DNA of 64,000 nt from Bradyrhizobium huanghuaihaiense (GCF_007830635.1 NZ_VLLA01000021.1:1-64000), one strand, 5' to 3'; positions 17,233 through 26,165 are shown, counted from the first letter of the stretch. Notes: generated from the sequence alone by a model not told the origin. Made by a program: numbers and translations.

Positions 17233-18162
17233 GTGGGAAAATTCGTTGCCGCCGTCGGCATCGCCCTGTCTGTCTTATTCGGATCACAACCTGGTTTCTC
17301 GCAAGGTGCACCATCGAGCGAGGCGGCGCGCAAGGCGGAGCTTGCCGCCGCGTGGCAGGCAGCCGGCAATGCCGGCACCGCTGGTCCTGCCGACATTCCG
17401 CTGATCGATCAGGCGACTTTGAAAATCCCGACCGGCGACTTCTTCGTGCCGAAAGCCGAGGGGGCACGGGTCATGCGCGCTCTCGGCAATGTCGTGCACG
17501 AGGCGACATTCGTCGGTCTCGTGCTCGGCACCCGGCAGAACGACCGGTGGCTGGTCGTGATCAACCACATCAAGGAAGGCTACATCAAGGATGATGCCGC
17601 CAAGGACTGGAATGCGGACGATCTCCTGAAGAACCTGAAGGAAGGCGTCGAGGAGTCCAACAAGGACCGCCTCGCCCGCGGATTTCCCGAGATGGAAGTG
17701 ATCGGCTGGATCGAGCCACCGAAATACGATGCCGTGTCGCACCGTCTGGTGTGGTCGGTCCTCGGCAAGGACAAGGGCGCGCCGGACAACGTCGAAAAGG
17801 ACGTCAACTACAACACATATGCTTTGGGGCGCGAAGGCTATTTCAGCCTGAACCTGCTGTCGGACTCGGGCCGGATCGCAACGGACAAGGGAGCGGCTCA
17901 CGAACTGCTCGCCAACCTCTCCTATCAATCCGGCAAGCGCTACGAGGACTTCAGCGCCTCGACCGACCGCATCGCAGAATACGGCCTGCTCGCCCTGGTC
18001 GGCGGCGTCGCCGCCAAGAAGCTCGGCCTGTTTGCGGTGCTGCTTGCCTTTGTGCTCAAGTTCGCCAAGGCCATCATCTTCGGTCTGGCGGTCGCCGGCG
18101 CCGGCGTGGCGAAATTCTTCCGTCGCAAGCCGCGCGGCGATTCCGCCGGCGGCACGGCATGA
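17233..18162 (+). CDS. DUF2167 domain protein
   Basis: A 309-residue protein with an N-terminal signal peptide (FVAAVGIALSVLFGSQPGFSQG), a DUF2167 domain over about residues 40-270 (FVPKAEGARVMRALGN, VVINHIKEGYIKDDAAKDWN, LGREGYFSLNLL), and a C-terminal helix with a basic tail (AKFFRRKPRG). Function is unknown; it should be anchored in the inner membrane facing the periplasm. I start at the GTG at 17233, which has GGGGGAA five bases upstream and gives a compact signal peptide. Its stop overlaps the ATG of the M50 protease gene (ATGA), so the two are translated together. Confidence 0.8.
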   Translation: MGKFVAAVGIALSVLFGSQPGFSQGAPSSEAARKAELAAAWQAAGNAGTAGPADIPLIDQATLKIPTGDFFVPKAEGARVMRALGNVVHEATFVGLVLGTRQNDRWLVVINHIKEGYIKDDAAKDWNADDLLKNLKEGVEESNKDRLARGFPEMEVIGWIEPPKYDAVSHRLVWSVLGKDKGAPDNVEKDVNYNTYALGREGYFSLNLLSDSGRIATDKGAAHELLANLSYQSGKRYEDFSASTDRIAEYGLLALVGGVAAKKLGLFAVLLAFVLKFAKAIIFGLAVAGAGVAKFFRRKPRGDSAGGTA

Positions 18163-18884
18163 AGACTCTCTTTCTGCTGCTGTTCTCCGGGCTGAAATGG
18201 GGGAAACTCGTCACCAGCGGCGGCACCATGCTGCTGTCGCTCGCGGTCTACGCGACGATATGGGGCTGGCACTATGCGGCAGGCTTCATCGCACTGCTGT
18301 TCGCGCATGAGATGGGACACTACCTCGCCGCGCGCCAGCGCGGCCTCGACGTCGGCGCCCCCGCCTTCATTCCGTTCGTCGGCGCGTGGATCGCGCTCAA
18401 GGACAAGCCGGTCGACGTCGAGACGGAAGCCTATGTAGCAATCGCGGGTCCTGTGGTCGGCACCGCCGCCGCCCTCGCGGTCTATCTGTGGGCAAGATCG
18501 GAAGACAGTGCCCTGCTGCTCGCGATCTCCTATGCGGGACTGTTCCTCAATCTGTTCAATCTGCTGCCGATCTCGCCGCTCGACGGCGGCCGCGTGACGG
18601 CCGTCCTCAGTCCGCGAATCTGGTTCGTCGGCGTGCCGATCCTGGTTGCACTGGTGCTGTACCGGCCAAGCCCGATGCTGCTCATCGTGGCGATCCTCGC
18701 GGCCCCGCAACTGATCAGCGCGTGGCGATACGATCCGCATGCGCCCGAGAACGTCGCGTATTACGGCGTGCCGCTCCAGACCAAGCTCGAATATGGCAGC
18801 GCCTATCTGGCGCTCGCAGCCCTGCTCGCGGTCATGACCTACGATGTCCACGAGATGTTGGGGCCGATGACGCGGCAGGGGTAG
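18159..18884 (+). CDS. M50-family (site-2-type) membrane metalloprotease
   Basis: A 241-residue polytopic protein with the zinc motif HEMGH at residues 50-54 inside a membrane helix and the second-site motif LDGGR at 141-145 (PISPLDGGRV). These define M50 intramembrane proteases. No PDZ domain is present, so it belongs to the compact group. The gene overlaps the DUF2167 gene by 4 bases, a tight pairing that suggests the DUF2167 protein is a substrate, inhibitor or scaffold. Confidence 0.85.
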   Translation: MKTLFLLLFSGLKWGKLVTSGGTMLLSLAVYATIWGWHYAAGFIALLFAHEMGHYLAARQRGLDVGAPAFIPFVGAWIALKDKPVDVETEAYVAIAGPVVGTAAALAVYLWARSEDSALLLAISYAGLFLNLFNLLPISPLDGGRVTAVLSPRIWFVGVPILVALVLYRPSPMLLIVAILAAPQLISAWRYDPHAPENVAYYGVPLQTKLEYGSAYLALAALLAVMTYDVHEMLGPMTRQG

Positions 18885-18900
18885 CCGAGGCAGTATCGTC

Positions 18901-20016
18901 ATGCCGAAAACGTCGACATTGCCGGAGGCCCAGAAGCTCCTGGGTCTGGAGGGGTTGCGCTTCCTTGCAACCGCCGCCGTTCTGCTCTGGCACTATCAGC
19001 ACTTCGCCTTCGCTGGCGGCCCCCGCATCAATCTCACCAGAAGCGAGCTGCCGTTCTATCAGGCTCTGTTCCCGTTCTACGAGGCCGGCGAATACGGCGT
19101 CTGGTTCTTCTGGTGCATCTCGGGCTTCATCTTCTTCTGGAAGTATCGCGCCGTCGTCGCCGATCGCACGATCGGCGGCCGGACCTTCTTCGTGTACCGG
19201 CTGTCGCGGCTCTACCCGCTCCATATCGCGACGCTGCTGCTGGTCGCCGTGCTGCAGCCGGTCTATTTCGCGCAGCATGGCTTCTACTTCGTCTATCAGA
19301 ACAACGATGTCCCGCACTTCATCGCGCAGCTGTTCATGGCGAGCGACTGGCTGCCGCCACGCAGCGAAAGCTTCAACGGACCGATCTGGTCGGTCTCGGT
19401 CGAGATCGTGGACTATGCGGCCTTCTTCCTGACGCTGCGCTTTGTGACCGCATCCCCGCTGCTCAATCTGGTCGTGATCCTCGCCTCGATCACGTTCGGC
19501 ACCCAGCTCGGAACCAGCCTGGCTTTCTTCTATGCAGGCGGGCTTGCCGCCATGGCCCGGCAGGCCGTCGTCTTTACACGGCATCGACGGATGTTGGAGG
19601 CGATGGCCGGGTGCGCCGCCATCGCGGTGCCCGCGGCGCTCTGGCTGGCGGACATCGAGCTCGTCCCGGTCGCAGGACCGCTGCTGCTGACCTATGCGCC
19701 GATCCTGTTGTTCTGCTGCTCGGGCCAGCTCACCTTGCCGCGGCGGATCGAGACATTGCTGGAGGCGGCCGGCAACATGACCTATTCCTGCTATCTCCTG
19801 CACTTCCCGTTCCAGCTCGCCATCGCACTCGCCTGCGCCGCCATGCAGCGACCCATTCCCTATGGCAGTCACCTGTTCTGGGCCGCTTTCGTGCTGCCGA
19901 CGCTCGTCGCCTCGCACTTCACCTATCGCTGGTTCGAGGCGCCGGCGCAGCGGCTGATCCGCAGCACTCTGCTGCGCAAAAAACAAGCGGGGCGGACAAG
20001 TCCGGCCCCGCTCTGA
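18901..20016 (+). CDS. Membrane acyltransferase family 3 (OafA/YrhL-like)
   Basis: A 371-residue integral membrane acyltransferase with about ten helices. The family start pattern is present (LLGLEGLRFLATAAVLLWHY), with the catalytic histidine of the first helix (LWHYQHF), FFWCISGFIFFWKY, and YRLSRLYPLHI. Such proteins O-acylate exported polysaccharides or lipids. It follows the M50 gene by 16 bases. Its last 40 bases carry a terminator for the convergent gene, so the coding sequence does double duty there. Confidence 0.85.
   Translation: MPKTSTLPEAQKLLGLEGLRFLATAAVLLWHYQHFAFAGGPRINLTRSELPFYQALFPFYEAGEYGVWFFWCISGFIFFWKYRAVVADRTIGGRTFFVYRLSRLYPLHIATLLLVAVLQPVYFAQHGFYFVYQNNDVPHFIAQLFMASDWLPPRSESFNGPIWSVSVEIVDYAAFFLTLRFVTASPLLNLVVILASITFGTQLGTSLAFFYAGGLAAMARQAVVFTRHRRMLEAMAGCAAIAVPAALWLADIELVPVAGPLLLTYAPILLFCCSGQLTLPRRIETLLEAAGNMTYSCYLLHFPFQLAIALACAAMQRPIPYGSHLFWAAFVLPTLVASHFTYRWFEAPAQRLIRSTLLRKKQAGRTSPAPL
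19978..20012 (-). terminator. Minus-strand terminator embedded in a convergent coding sequence
   Basis: On the minus strand a stem of 8 plus 4 base pairs (AGCGGGGC and GGAC against their complements, with one bulged base) is followed by TTG and six T residues. It lies about 60 bases past the stop of the leftward MetE-like gene but within the last codons of the rightward acyltransferase gene. Confidence 0.65.
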
Positions 20017-20073
20017 TGTCGCCGATCGAGCAGCCCGGATGCCTCGCTCACGCGATGACGCGGCTGCGCGGGA

Positions 20074-21192
20074 TCACTGCCCCCACACTTCCTTCGCAAT
20101 CTCGACCGCGAGGCCGAGCTTGGCCCACTGCTCCTCCTCGGAGAGGATGTTGCCCTCTTCGGTCGAGGCGAAGCCGCATTGCGGGGACAGCGCGAGCTGC
20201 TCCAGCGGCGCGAACTTGGCGGCTTCCTCCAGACGGCGCTTGATGTCGTCCTTCTTCTCGAGCTCGCCGAACTTCGAGGTGATGACGCCGACCACGACGA
20301 CCTTGCTGCCCTTGGGCAGGAAGCGCAGCGGCTCGAAGCCGCCGGCGCGGTCGCTATCGTATTCGAGGAAGTAACCGTCGTAATTGGTGCCGGCGAGCAG
20401 GGTCTCGGCCACGGGCTCGTAGCCGCCCGAGGAGATCCAGGTCGAGCGGAAATTGCCGCGGCACACATGCGTCGTCACCACCATGTCGGCGGGCTTCTCG
20501 GCCAGCGCGTAGTTGATGATGCGGGCATAGATCTGCTGCAGACCGTCCGGATTGTCGCCGCGCTCGCGCGCCTTCTGCAATTCGTCCTGCGAGCAGAGAT
20601 AGGCCCAGACGGTGTCGTCGAATTGAAGGTAGCGGCAGCCGGCGTCATAGAACGCCTTCACCGCCTTGCGGTAGGTCTTGCCGAGGTCCTCGTAGAAGGC
20701 CTCGAGATCGGGATAGACGTCCTTGGAGATCGACTTGCGGCCGCCGCGGAAGTGCAGCACGGCCGGCGAGGGAATCGTCATCTTGGCGGTGACGTGGGCC
20801 TGATCGGCGACCTTCTTCAAGAAGCGGAAATGGTCCAGCATCGGGTGGTCATCGGGGAAGTCGAGCTTGCCGATCACGCGCACCGCGTCGTGGCGGGTCT
20901 GCACGCCCGTGAACTGAATGCCGGTGTCGGGGTGGAACAGCTCGCAGCCGGTGAGCTTGGCCAGGAAGTCGAAATGCCACCAGGAGCGGCGGAATTCGCC
21001 GTCGGTGGCGAGCTTCATGCCGAGCGAGGCCTGCTTGTGCACGACCTTCTCGATCTCCATGTCCTCGATCTTGCGCAGATCGTCGGCCGAGATTTCGCCC
21101 TTCTCCAGACGGCTGCGGGCTTCCTTGATCTTGGCGGGGCGCAGGAGGCTGCCGACCTCGTCGGCGCGGAAGGGGGCTTTGGTTCGCTGCAT
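20074..21192 (-). CDS. MetE C-terminal-domain-like protein (cobalamin-independent methionine synthase family)
   Basis: A 372-residue single-domain relative of the MetE catalytic barrel. Zinc-ligand positions are visible as VTTHVCRGN (His and Cys) and SPQCGFAS (Cys). The N-terminus FRADEVGSLLRP is typical of this short family, which lacks the folate-binding N-terminal half of MetE. Short members use other methyl donors or substrates. The start at 21192 follows a GGGAGAAA ribosome site; the longest frame begins 17 codons earlier without one. It is the last gene of the leftward liv-type operon, 69 bases after livF. Confidence 0.8.
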   Translation of the reverse strand: MQRTKAPFRADEVGSLLRPAKIKEARSRLEKGEISADDLRKIEDMEIEKVVHKQASLGMKLATDGEFRRSWWHFDFLAKLTGCELFHPDTGIQFTGVQTRHDAVRVIGKLDFPDDHPMLDHFRFLKKVADQAHVTAKMTIPSPAVLHFRGGRKSISKDVYPDLEAFYEDLGKTYRKAVKAFYDAGCRYLQFDDTVWAYLCSQDELQKARERGDNPDGLQQIYARIINYALAEKPADMVVTTHVCRGNFRSTWISSGGYEPVAETLLAGTNYDGYFLEYDSDRAGGFEPLRFLPKGSKVVVVGVITSKFGELEKKDDIKRRLEEAAKFAPLEQLALSPQCGFASTEEGNILSEEEQWAKLGLAVEIAKEVWGQ

Positions 21193-21230
21193 TCTTGTTT
21201 CTCCCAATTTCAGTCGGCGCTCGTTGTACG

Positions 21231-21255
21231 CCCCTCCCCGCAAGCGGGGAGAGGC
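21231..21255. repeat. Short hairpin repeat CCCCTCCCCGC-AAGCGGGGAGAGG
   Basis: A 25-base hairpin lies between the MetE-like gene and livF. A near-identical copy is at 34001-34027, also beside a liv-type gene. It may work as an attenuator or be a minimal mobile palindrome. Confidence 0.6.
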
Positions 21256-21260
21256 AAAGA

Positions 21261-21974
21261 TCAGTGGGCCGCTCCGGCGACGCCGAGATGGCGCTCCAGG
21301 ACCGACGGGTCAGCCTTCAGCGCGGCACTCGGGGCGTCGTGGACGATCGTTCCGCGCTCCAATATCACAACGCGATCGGCAAGCCCCAGAATCTTTTGGG
21401 CATTCTGCTCGACGATGATGGAGCAGATGCCTCCAGCCCGGGTGATGGTGCCGATCGCCTTCAGCAGCTCCTCGACGATGATGGGGGCTAGGCCCTCGGT
21501 CGGCTCGTCCAGCAGCAGGACCTTCGGGTTGAGGGTCAGCGCGCGGCCGATCGCCAGCATCTGCTGTTCACCACCAGAGAGCTGGTTGCCAAAGTTGCTC
21601 CGCCGCTCCTTCAGCCGCGGGAACATCTCGTAGACCTTCTCCACCGTCCAGGGGCCGGGCTGGGCCACCGCGGTCATGTTCTCTTCCACGGTGAGCGAGC
21701 GGAAGATGTTGCGCTCCTGAGGCACCCAGCCGATGCCGGCGCGCGCCCGCTGGTCGGGCCGCAAGGCGGTGACGTCGGTGCCGGCCAGCGCGACGGTGCC
21801 GGAGAAGCGGCGGGTGACGCCGACGATGGAGTTGATCAGCGTGGTCTTGCCGGTGCCGTTACGCCCGAGCAGTGCCAGCACCTGCCCTTCGGCGAGACTG
21901 AGCGTCATCTTCGGCAGCACCACCGCCTCGCCATAGCCGGCGCGCAGGGCCTCGATTGCGAGCAGGTCAGACAT
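21261..21974 (-). CDS. Branched-chain-amino-acid-type ABC transporter ATPase (LivF-like)
   Basis: A 237-residue ABC ATPase: Walker A LLGRNGTGKTTLIN, signature LSGGEQQMLAIGRAL, Walker B VLLLDEPTEGLAP, then IVEQNAQKILGLADR. The closing features match LivF. It overlaps livG by 8 bases and is the last transporter gene of this operon. It should energise uptake of a branched-chain amino acid, urea-like compound or small organic acid. The substrate class is not fixed by sequence. Confidence 0.9.
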   Translation of the reverse strand: MSDLLAIEALRAGYGEAVVLPKMTLSLAEGQVLALLGRNGTGKTTLINSIVGVTRRFSGTVALAGTDVTALRPDQRARAGIGWVPQERNIFRSLTVEENMTAVAQPGPWTVEKVYEMFPRLKERRSNFGNQLSGGEQQMLAIGRALTLNPKVLLLDEPTEGLAPIIVEELLKAIGTITRAGGICSIIVEQNAQKILGLADRVVILERGTIVHDAPSAALKADPSVLERHLGVAGAAH

Positions 21975-22722
21975 TGACCGCCTCCTCGCCGAGATAGACC
22001 GCCTTCACCTGCGGATCGCGCGCGACCTGCTCGGGCGGGCCCTCCGTCAGCAGCGCGCCGGACACCAGCACCGAGATGCGGTCGGCAAAGGAGAAGACGA
22101 GATCCATGTCATGCTCGATCAGCAGCACGGTGACGTCGCGCGGCAGCGCGCCGACGACGGCGAGAATGTCATGGCGCTCGCTCTCGGGCACGCCGGCGGC
22201 GGGCTCGTCGAGCAGCAGCACGCGCGGCTTGGCGGCGATCGCGACCGCGATCTCGAGCAGGCGCTGCTTGCCGTAAGGAAGCGTCACGGTCTCTTCGTTC
22301 ATGACGTCGAGCAGATGGAAGCGTGTCAGGAGCTCGGCGATCTCGCCGTTGACGTCGCCGCGCGTCCCCATCCGCCGCCACCAGTCGCCGCCATGGCCGA
22401 GACGCTCTGAGACCGCAAGACCGATGGTCTCGAGCGGGGTCAGGTCGGGATAGAGCTGGTTGATCTGGAAGGTGCGCGAAAGGCCGCGCAGCACGCGCTT
22501 GTGCACGGGCAGGTCGGTGATATCTTGGCCTTCAAGCAGGATGCGGCCCGAGTTCGGCTTCAGCACCCCGGTGAGCTGGTTGATCACGGTGGTCTTGCCG
22601 GCGCCGTTGGGCCCGATCAGCGCGTGGCGGGCGCCCTGCTCGATCTTCAGGGACAGGTCGCGGGTGACGCGCAGGCCACCAAAAGTCTTTTCGAGATTTT
22701 GGGTTTCGAGCGCGATGGTCAT
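21967..22722 (-). CDS. Branched-chain-amino-acid-type ABC transporter ATPase (LivG-like)
   Basis: A 251-residue ABC ATPase: Walker A LIGPNGAGKTTVIN, the LivG-type region GLSRTFQINQLYPDLTPLE, an atypical signature reading LPYGKQRLLEIAVAI in place of LSGGQ, Walker B VLLLDEPAAGVP and the C-terminal VKAVYLGEE tail typical of LivG. The LPYGKQR signature is common in LivG proteins. It overlaps livM by 4 bases and livF by 8, indicating a tightly coupled operon. Confidence 0.9.
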   Translation of the reverse strand: MTIALETQNLEKTFGGLRVTRDLSLKIEQGARHALIGPNGAGKTTVINQLTGVLKPNSGRILLEGQDITDLPVHKRVLRGLSRTFQINQLYPDLTPLETIGLAVSERLGHGGDWWRRMGTRGDVNGEIAELLTRFHLLDVMNEETVTLPYGKQRLLEIAVAIAAKPRVLLLDEPAAGVPESERHDILAVVGALPRDVTVLLIEHDMDLVFSFADRISVLVSGALLTEGPPEQVARDPQVKAVYLGEEAVNV

Positions 22723-23747
22723 GCGTCGCTCTCCGGCACGGCGACGACAGCCTTGCGTCCAGCAACCTGCCTGATGATCAGGTTCGGCACATAAAGCACC
22801 CAGCGATGCAGGCGCTGGCGGCCGACCAGCACGATCACGACCAACACGAGGCCGATCCAGAACTGCCAGTACTGCGGCGTGATGGTGGAGAACAATTCCT
22901 GGAGCATGCGGAACACCACCGCGCCGATCAGCCCGCCATAGAGATAGCCGGTGCCGCCGATCACGAGCACCAGCATCAAATCGGCGGAGCGCTCGAACGC
23001 GAACACATCGAGCGAGGCGATCGCGGTGGTCTGGGTGAACAGCGCCCCCGCAATGCCGGCATAGAATGCCGCGAGCGTGTAGATCGCGATCAGGCGGCGG
23101 TTGACGGGGATGCCGATCGCGGCGGCGCGCAACGGATTGTTCTTGATGGCGCGCAGCGACAGGCCGAACGGGGAATGCACGACGCGGCGGGCGAACAGGA
23201 ACAGCACGAACAGCACAGCCAGCGAATAGAAGAAGCCGGCCTTGCCGAACATGTCGAACGGGATCTCGCCGAAGATCGGCTGCATCTCGATGCCCTGCAG
23301 GCCGTCGGTGCCGCCGGTGATGTTGGAGAAGCGCTCGGCAAGCGCCTCCAGCAGCAGCGCGATGCCGAGCGTCACCATCAGACGGGTCAGGTCGACGCCG
23401 CGGATCACCAGGAAGCTGGTGGCGAAACCGAGCACCATCGCGGCGAGGCCCGCGACAATGAGCGCCAGCACCGGCTCGTTGATGATCCCGTGCAGGGCAA
23501 GCAGTCCCGCGGCATAGGCGCCGACGCCGAAGAAGGCGGCATGGCCGAGCGAGACGATGCCGGCATAGCCGAGGATGAGATCGAGCGACATCGTGAACAG
23601 CGCAAGCCGCAGGATGTCGGTCATGATCAGATAGCGCGTGGGAAACAGAAAGCCGCAGGCCAGCACCATGAGCCAGAAGGCGACTTCGCCGTAGTGCCAG
23701 CGCGCCTGGCGCTGGGCGTGAAAACCGACGTCGGAAGCAGCGGTCAT
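22719..23747 (-). CDS. ABC transporter permease (LivM-like)
   Basis: A 342-residue inner-membrane permease with about ten helices and the LivM pattern DLILGYAGIVSLGHAAFFGVGAY split over helices 2-3, plus LRAIKNNPLRAAAIGIPV in the ATPase-coupling loop. The start at 23747 lies 8 bases after the livH stop. The frame continues upstream without a stop through livH, but that extension is a shadow. Confidence 0.9.
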   Translation of the reverse strand: MTAASDVGFHAQRQARWHYGEVAFWLMVLACGFLFPTRYLIMTDILRLALFTMSLDLILGYAGIVSLGHAAFFGVGAYAAGLLALHGIINEPVLALIVAGLAAMVLGFATSFLVIRGVDLTRLMVTLGIALLLEALAERFSNITGGTDGLQGIEMQPIFGEIPFDMFGKAGFFYSLAVLFVLFLFARRVVHSPFGLSLRAIKNNPLRAAAIGIPVNRRLIAIYTLAAFYAGIAGALFTQTTAIASLDVFAFERSADLMLVLVIGGTGYLYGGLIGAVVFRMLQELFSTITPQYWQFWIGLVLVVIVLVGRQRLHRWVLYVPNLIIRQVAGRKAVVAVPESDA

Positions 23748-23755
23748 CGGCGAAC

Positions 23756-24625
23756 TCAACGCGCAGCCGTGCGGCCGAACAGGCCGTTCGGGCGCCAGAT
23801 CAGGATCACGATCATCATGGTGTAGATCACGAAGGGTCCCATCTTCGGCACGTAATATTTGCCGGCGACGTCGCCGATGCCGAGCAGGAGCGAGGCCAGG
23901 AACGGGCCCGTTATCGAGGAAGAGCCGCCGACGGTGACCACGATCAGGAAGTAGATCATGAACTTCAGCGGGAAATACGGATCGAGGCCGAGGATCTCGG
24001 CACTGAGCGCGCCGCCGAGGCCGGCGAGCCCGCAACCGAACGCAAAGGTGAAGGCGAACACCTGCGGCACGTTGATGCCGAGGCCGCTCGCGGCGCGGGG
24101 ATCGTCGACCGCAGCGCGCAGGCGGCTGCCGAAGCGGGTCTTGGCCAGCACCATCTGAAGGCCGATGGTGAGCAGGCCGCAGATCACGATGATCATCAGC
24201 CGATAGCGGCCGATGCCGACGCCGAACACATCGAACTGGCCCTGCAGCGCGGCCGGCAGGTTGATGAACACGCGCGAGGAGCCCTGGATGTAGTCGACGG
24301 CTGCGACCGACATGAAGGTCAGGCCGATGGTGAACAGCACCTGGTCGAGATGGCTGCGGGTGTAGAGATGGCGATAGAGCGTGCGCTCCAGCGCGATGCC
24401 GATCGCTGCCGACGAGACGAAGGCGAGCGGAAGCGCCGCGAAGAACGGCCAGCCCATCCGGTTGACCAGCACCATGCAGACATAGCCGCCGGCCATGGCG
24501 AAGGCGCCATGGGCGAGGTTGACGAAGTTCATCAGGCCGAGCGTGACCGCGAGCCCGCAGGCGAGCACGAACAGCAGCATGCCGTAGGCAACGCCATCGA
24601 ACAGGTTGGTGAGGATCGCGGTCAT
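23756..24625 (-). CDS. ABC transporter permease (LivH-like)
   Basis: A 289-residue permease. The N-terminal LFDGVAYGMLLFVLACGLAV, MNFVNLAHGAFAMAGGY and the coupling-loop segment VLAKTRFGSRLRAAVDDP are LivH features. It should form the membrane channel with the LivM-like protein. It is separated from the upstream SBP gene by a family B palindromic repeat, so read-through may be modulated there. Confidence 0.9.
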   Translation of the reverse strand: MTAILTNLFDGVAYGMLLFVLACGLAVTLGLMNFVNLAHGAFAMAGGYVCMVLVNRMGWPFFAALPLAFVSSAAIGIALERTLYRHLYTRSHLDQVLFTIGLTFMSVAAVDYIQGSSRVFINLPAALQGQFDVFGVGIGRYRLMIIVICGLLTIGLQMVLAKTRFGSRLRAAVDDPRAASGLGINVPQVFAFTFAFGCGLAGLGGALSAEILGLDPYFPLKFMIYFLIVVTVGGSSSITGPFLASLLLGIGDVAGKYYVPKMGPFVIYTMMIVILIWRPNGLFGRTAAR

Positions 24626-24653
24626 CGAGGATAGATCGTTCCTGGTGGACGCT

Positions 24654-24749
24654 CGTCATTCCGGGGCAGCGCGAAAGCGCTGAGCCCGGAATCTCGCTTC
24701 AACTATTTCGAGATCCCGGGTTCGCGCTAATGCGCGCCCCGGGATGACG
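24654..24749. repeat. Interspersed palindromic repeat, family B
   Basis: The 96-base element starts CGTCATTCCGGGG and ends CCCCGGGATGACG with internal hairpins (GCGCGAAAGCGC). It sits between the SBP gene and livH within an operon. Sister copies are at 11161-11252 and 26826-26926. RNA hairpins at this position usually lift SBP levels over permease levels. Confidence 0.85.
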
Positions 24750-24761
24750 CGCTTTCGCGCG

Positions 24762-25940
24762 TCACTTCTTGGTCTTGCCGAGATCCTTGACGGCCTCGAA
24801 GGTCGCGAACTCGACGTTGTAGAGCTCGCCGTCGACCTTCTCGACCTTGCGGATGTAGATGTTCTGCACGATGTCGCGGGTCTCGGGGTCGATCGAGATC
24901 GGACCGCGCGGGCTCTCCCACTTCTGGCCCTTCATCGCCTCGATCAGCTTGTCGCCGTTGGTGTCGCCATTGGTCTTCTTCAGCGCCTCGTAGATCAGGT
25001 GAATGCCGTCATAACCGCTCACCGCCATGAAGCCCGGACGGTTGCCGAAGGCCTTCTTGTAGGCCGCGACGAAGTCCTTGTTCATCTGCGAGGGGTGCGC
25101 CGCCGAGTAGAGATGCGCGGTGACCGTGCCGAGCACGGCGTCGCCCATGTTGTTGAGCAGGTCGTCGTCCGTGACGTCGCCCGGCCCGATCACCTTGATG
25201 CCGGCCTTGTCGAGGCCGCGCTCGGCATATTGCTTCATGAAGTTGCCGCCCTGGCCCGCCGGCACGAACACGAAGATCGCGTCGGGCTTGGCATCCTTCA
25301 TGCGCTGCAGGAACGGCGCGAAGTCGGGGTTCTGCAAGGGCGTCTTGACCTCTTCGACCACCTCGCCGCCGCCCGCGGTGAAGTTCTGCTTGAAGAAGTT
25401 GAGCGCGTCATTGCCCGGCGCGTAGTCCGACGTCAGCGTCGCGACCTTCTTGATGCCGTTCTTCACCGCCCAGTCGCCGATGATGGTCGAGGACTGCGCC
25501 AGCGTGAAGCTGGTGCGCACGATGTAGGGCGAGCGCTCGGTGATGATCGAGGTGCCGGCCGCCATCACGACTTCCGGGATCTTGGCTTGCGTCGCCAGCG
25601 GCGCGGCCGCGAGCGCGGCGGGCGTCACGCCGAATCCGGCGATGAAGTTGACCTTGTCGTTGACGATCAGCTCCTGCGCGGCGGTCTTGGTCTTGTCCGG
25701 AATCGCCGCATCGTCCTTGAGGATGATCTCGATCTTCTTGCCGGCGACGGTGTCGCCCTTCTGCTGCATGTAGAGCTTGATCGCGTTCTCGATCTGCTTG
25801 CCGGTCGAGGCCTGGCCGCCGGTCATCGGCAGGATGAGGCCGACCTTGACCGTGTCTTCCGCCTTGGCGGGCGCGACGGCCGCGAAGCCCGCGATGGCAG
25901 CGGCCGCTGCGGTGCGCGAAAAAATCTTGCGTTCGAACAT
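24762..25940 (-). CDS. Periplasmic substrate-binding protein of the liv-type ABC transporter
   Basis: A 392-residue exported SBP. Signal peptide: FSRTAAAAAIAGFAAVAPAKA. The mature part has the type I periplasmic-binding fold seen in LivK-like proteins (VGLILPMTGGQASTGKQIEN, AALIPEVVMAAGTSI region, VSGYDGIHLIYEALKK). The start at 25940 has a strong GGGGAGGG site; the longer frame adds 33 charged residues before the signal. It is the first gene of the leftward operon and has a promoter with an overlapping palindrome about 200 bases upstream. The ligand is unknown. Confidence 0.88.
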   Translation of the reverse strand: MFERKIFSRTAAAAAIAGFAAVAPAKAEDTVKVGLILPMTGGQASTGKQIENAIKLYMQQKGDTVAGKKIEIILKDDAAIPDKTKTAAQELIVNDKVNFIAGFGVTPAALAAAPLATQAKIPEVVMAAGTSIITERSPYIVRTSFTLAQSSTIIGDWAVKNGIKKVATLTSDYAPGNDALNFFKQNFTAGGGEVVEEVKTPLQNPDFAPFLQRMKDAKPDAIFVFVPAGQGGNFMKQYAERGLDKAGIKVIGPGDVTDDDLLNNMGDAVLGTVTAHLYSAAHPSQMNKDFVAAYKKAFGNRPGFMAVSGYDGIHLIYEALKKTNGDTNGDKLIEAMKGQKWESPRGPISIDPETRDIVQNIYIRKVEKVDGELYNVEFATFEAVKDLGKTKK

Positions 25941-26130
25941 CAGATGTCCCTCCCCTTCATTCCTGACCTCTTGTGAGCCGGACCGAGTGCCCGGTCCTTG
26001 CCGCGCTTTACTCACGGACGAGCCATGCCGTGCGGCCACATGGCGTCCTCTGCAACCCCGTTGTCAATCGGACGTTGGGCGACCATTCGGCGCAAGCCGC
26101 GTGATCTGCCTCAACGACGGCAGGGAGAGA

Positions 26131-26165
26131 TTTGTACGATTGTACAAATATAATGGTCCTGTCAA
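26131..26165 (-). promoter_or_regulatory. Sigma70-like promoter with overlapping operator palindrome
   Basis: On the minus strand TTGACA (26165-26160) is followed after 15 bases by TACAAT (26144-26139). The -10 hexamer is inside a perfect 18-base palindrome, TTTGTAC-AATC-GTACAAA (26131-26148). A protein bound there would block RNA polymerase. It points at the liv-type operon starting with the SBP gene at 25940, leaving a leader of about 190 bases. The spacer is two bases shorter than ideal. The binding protein is not identified. Confidence 0.65.
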
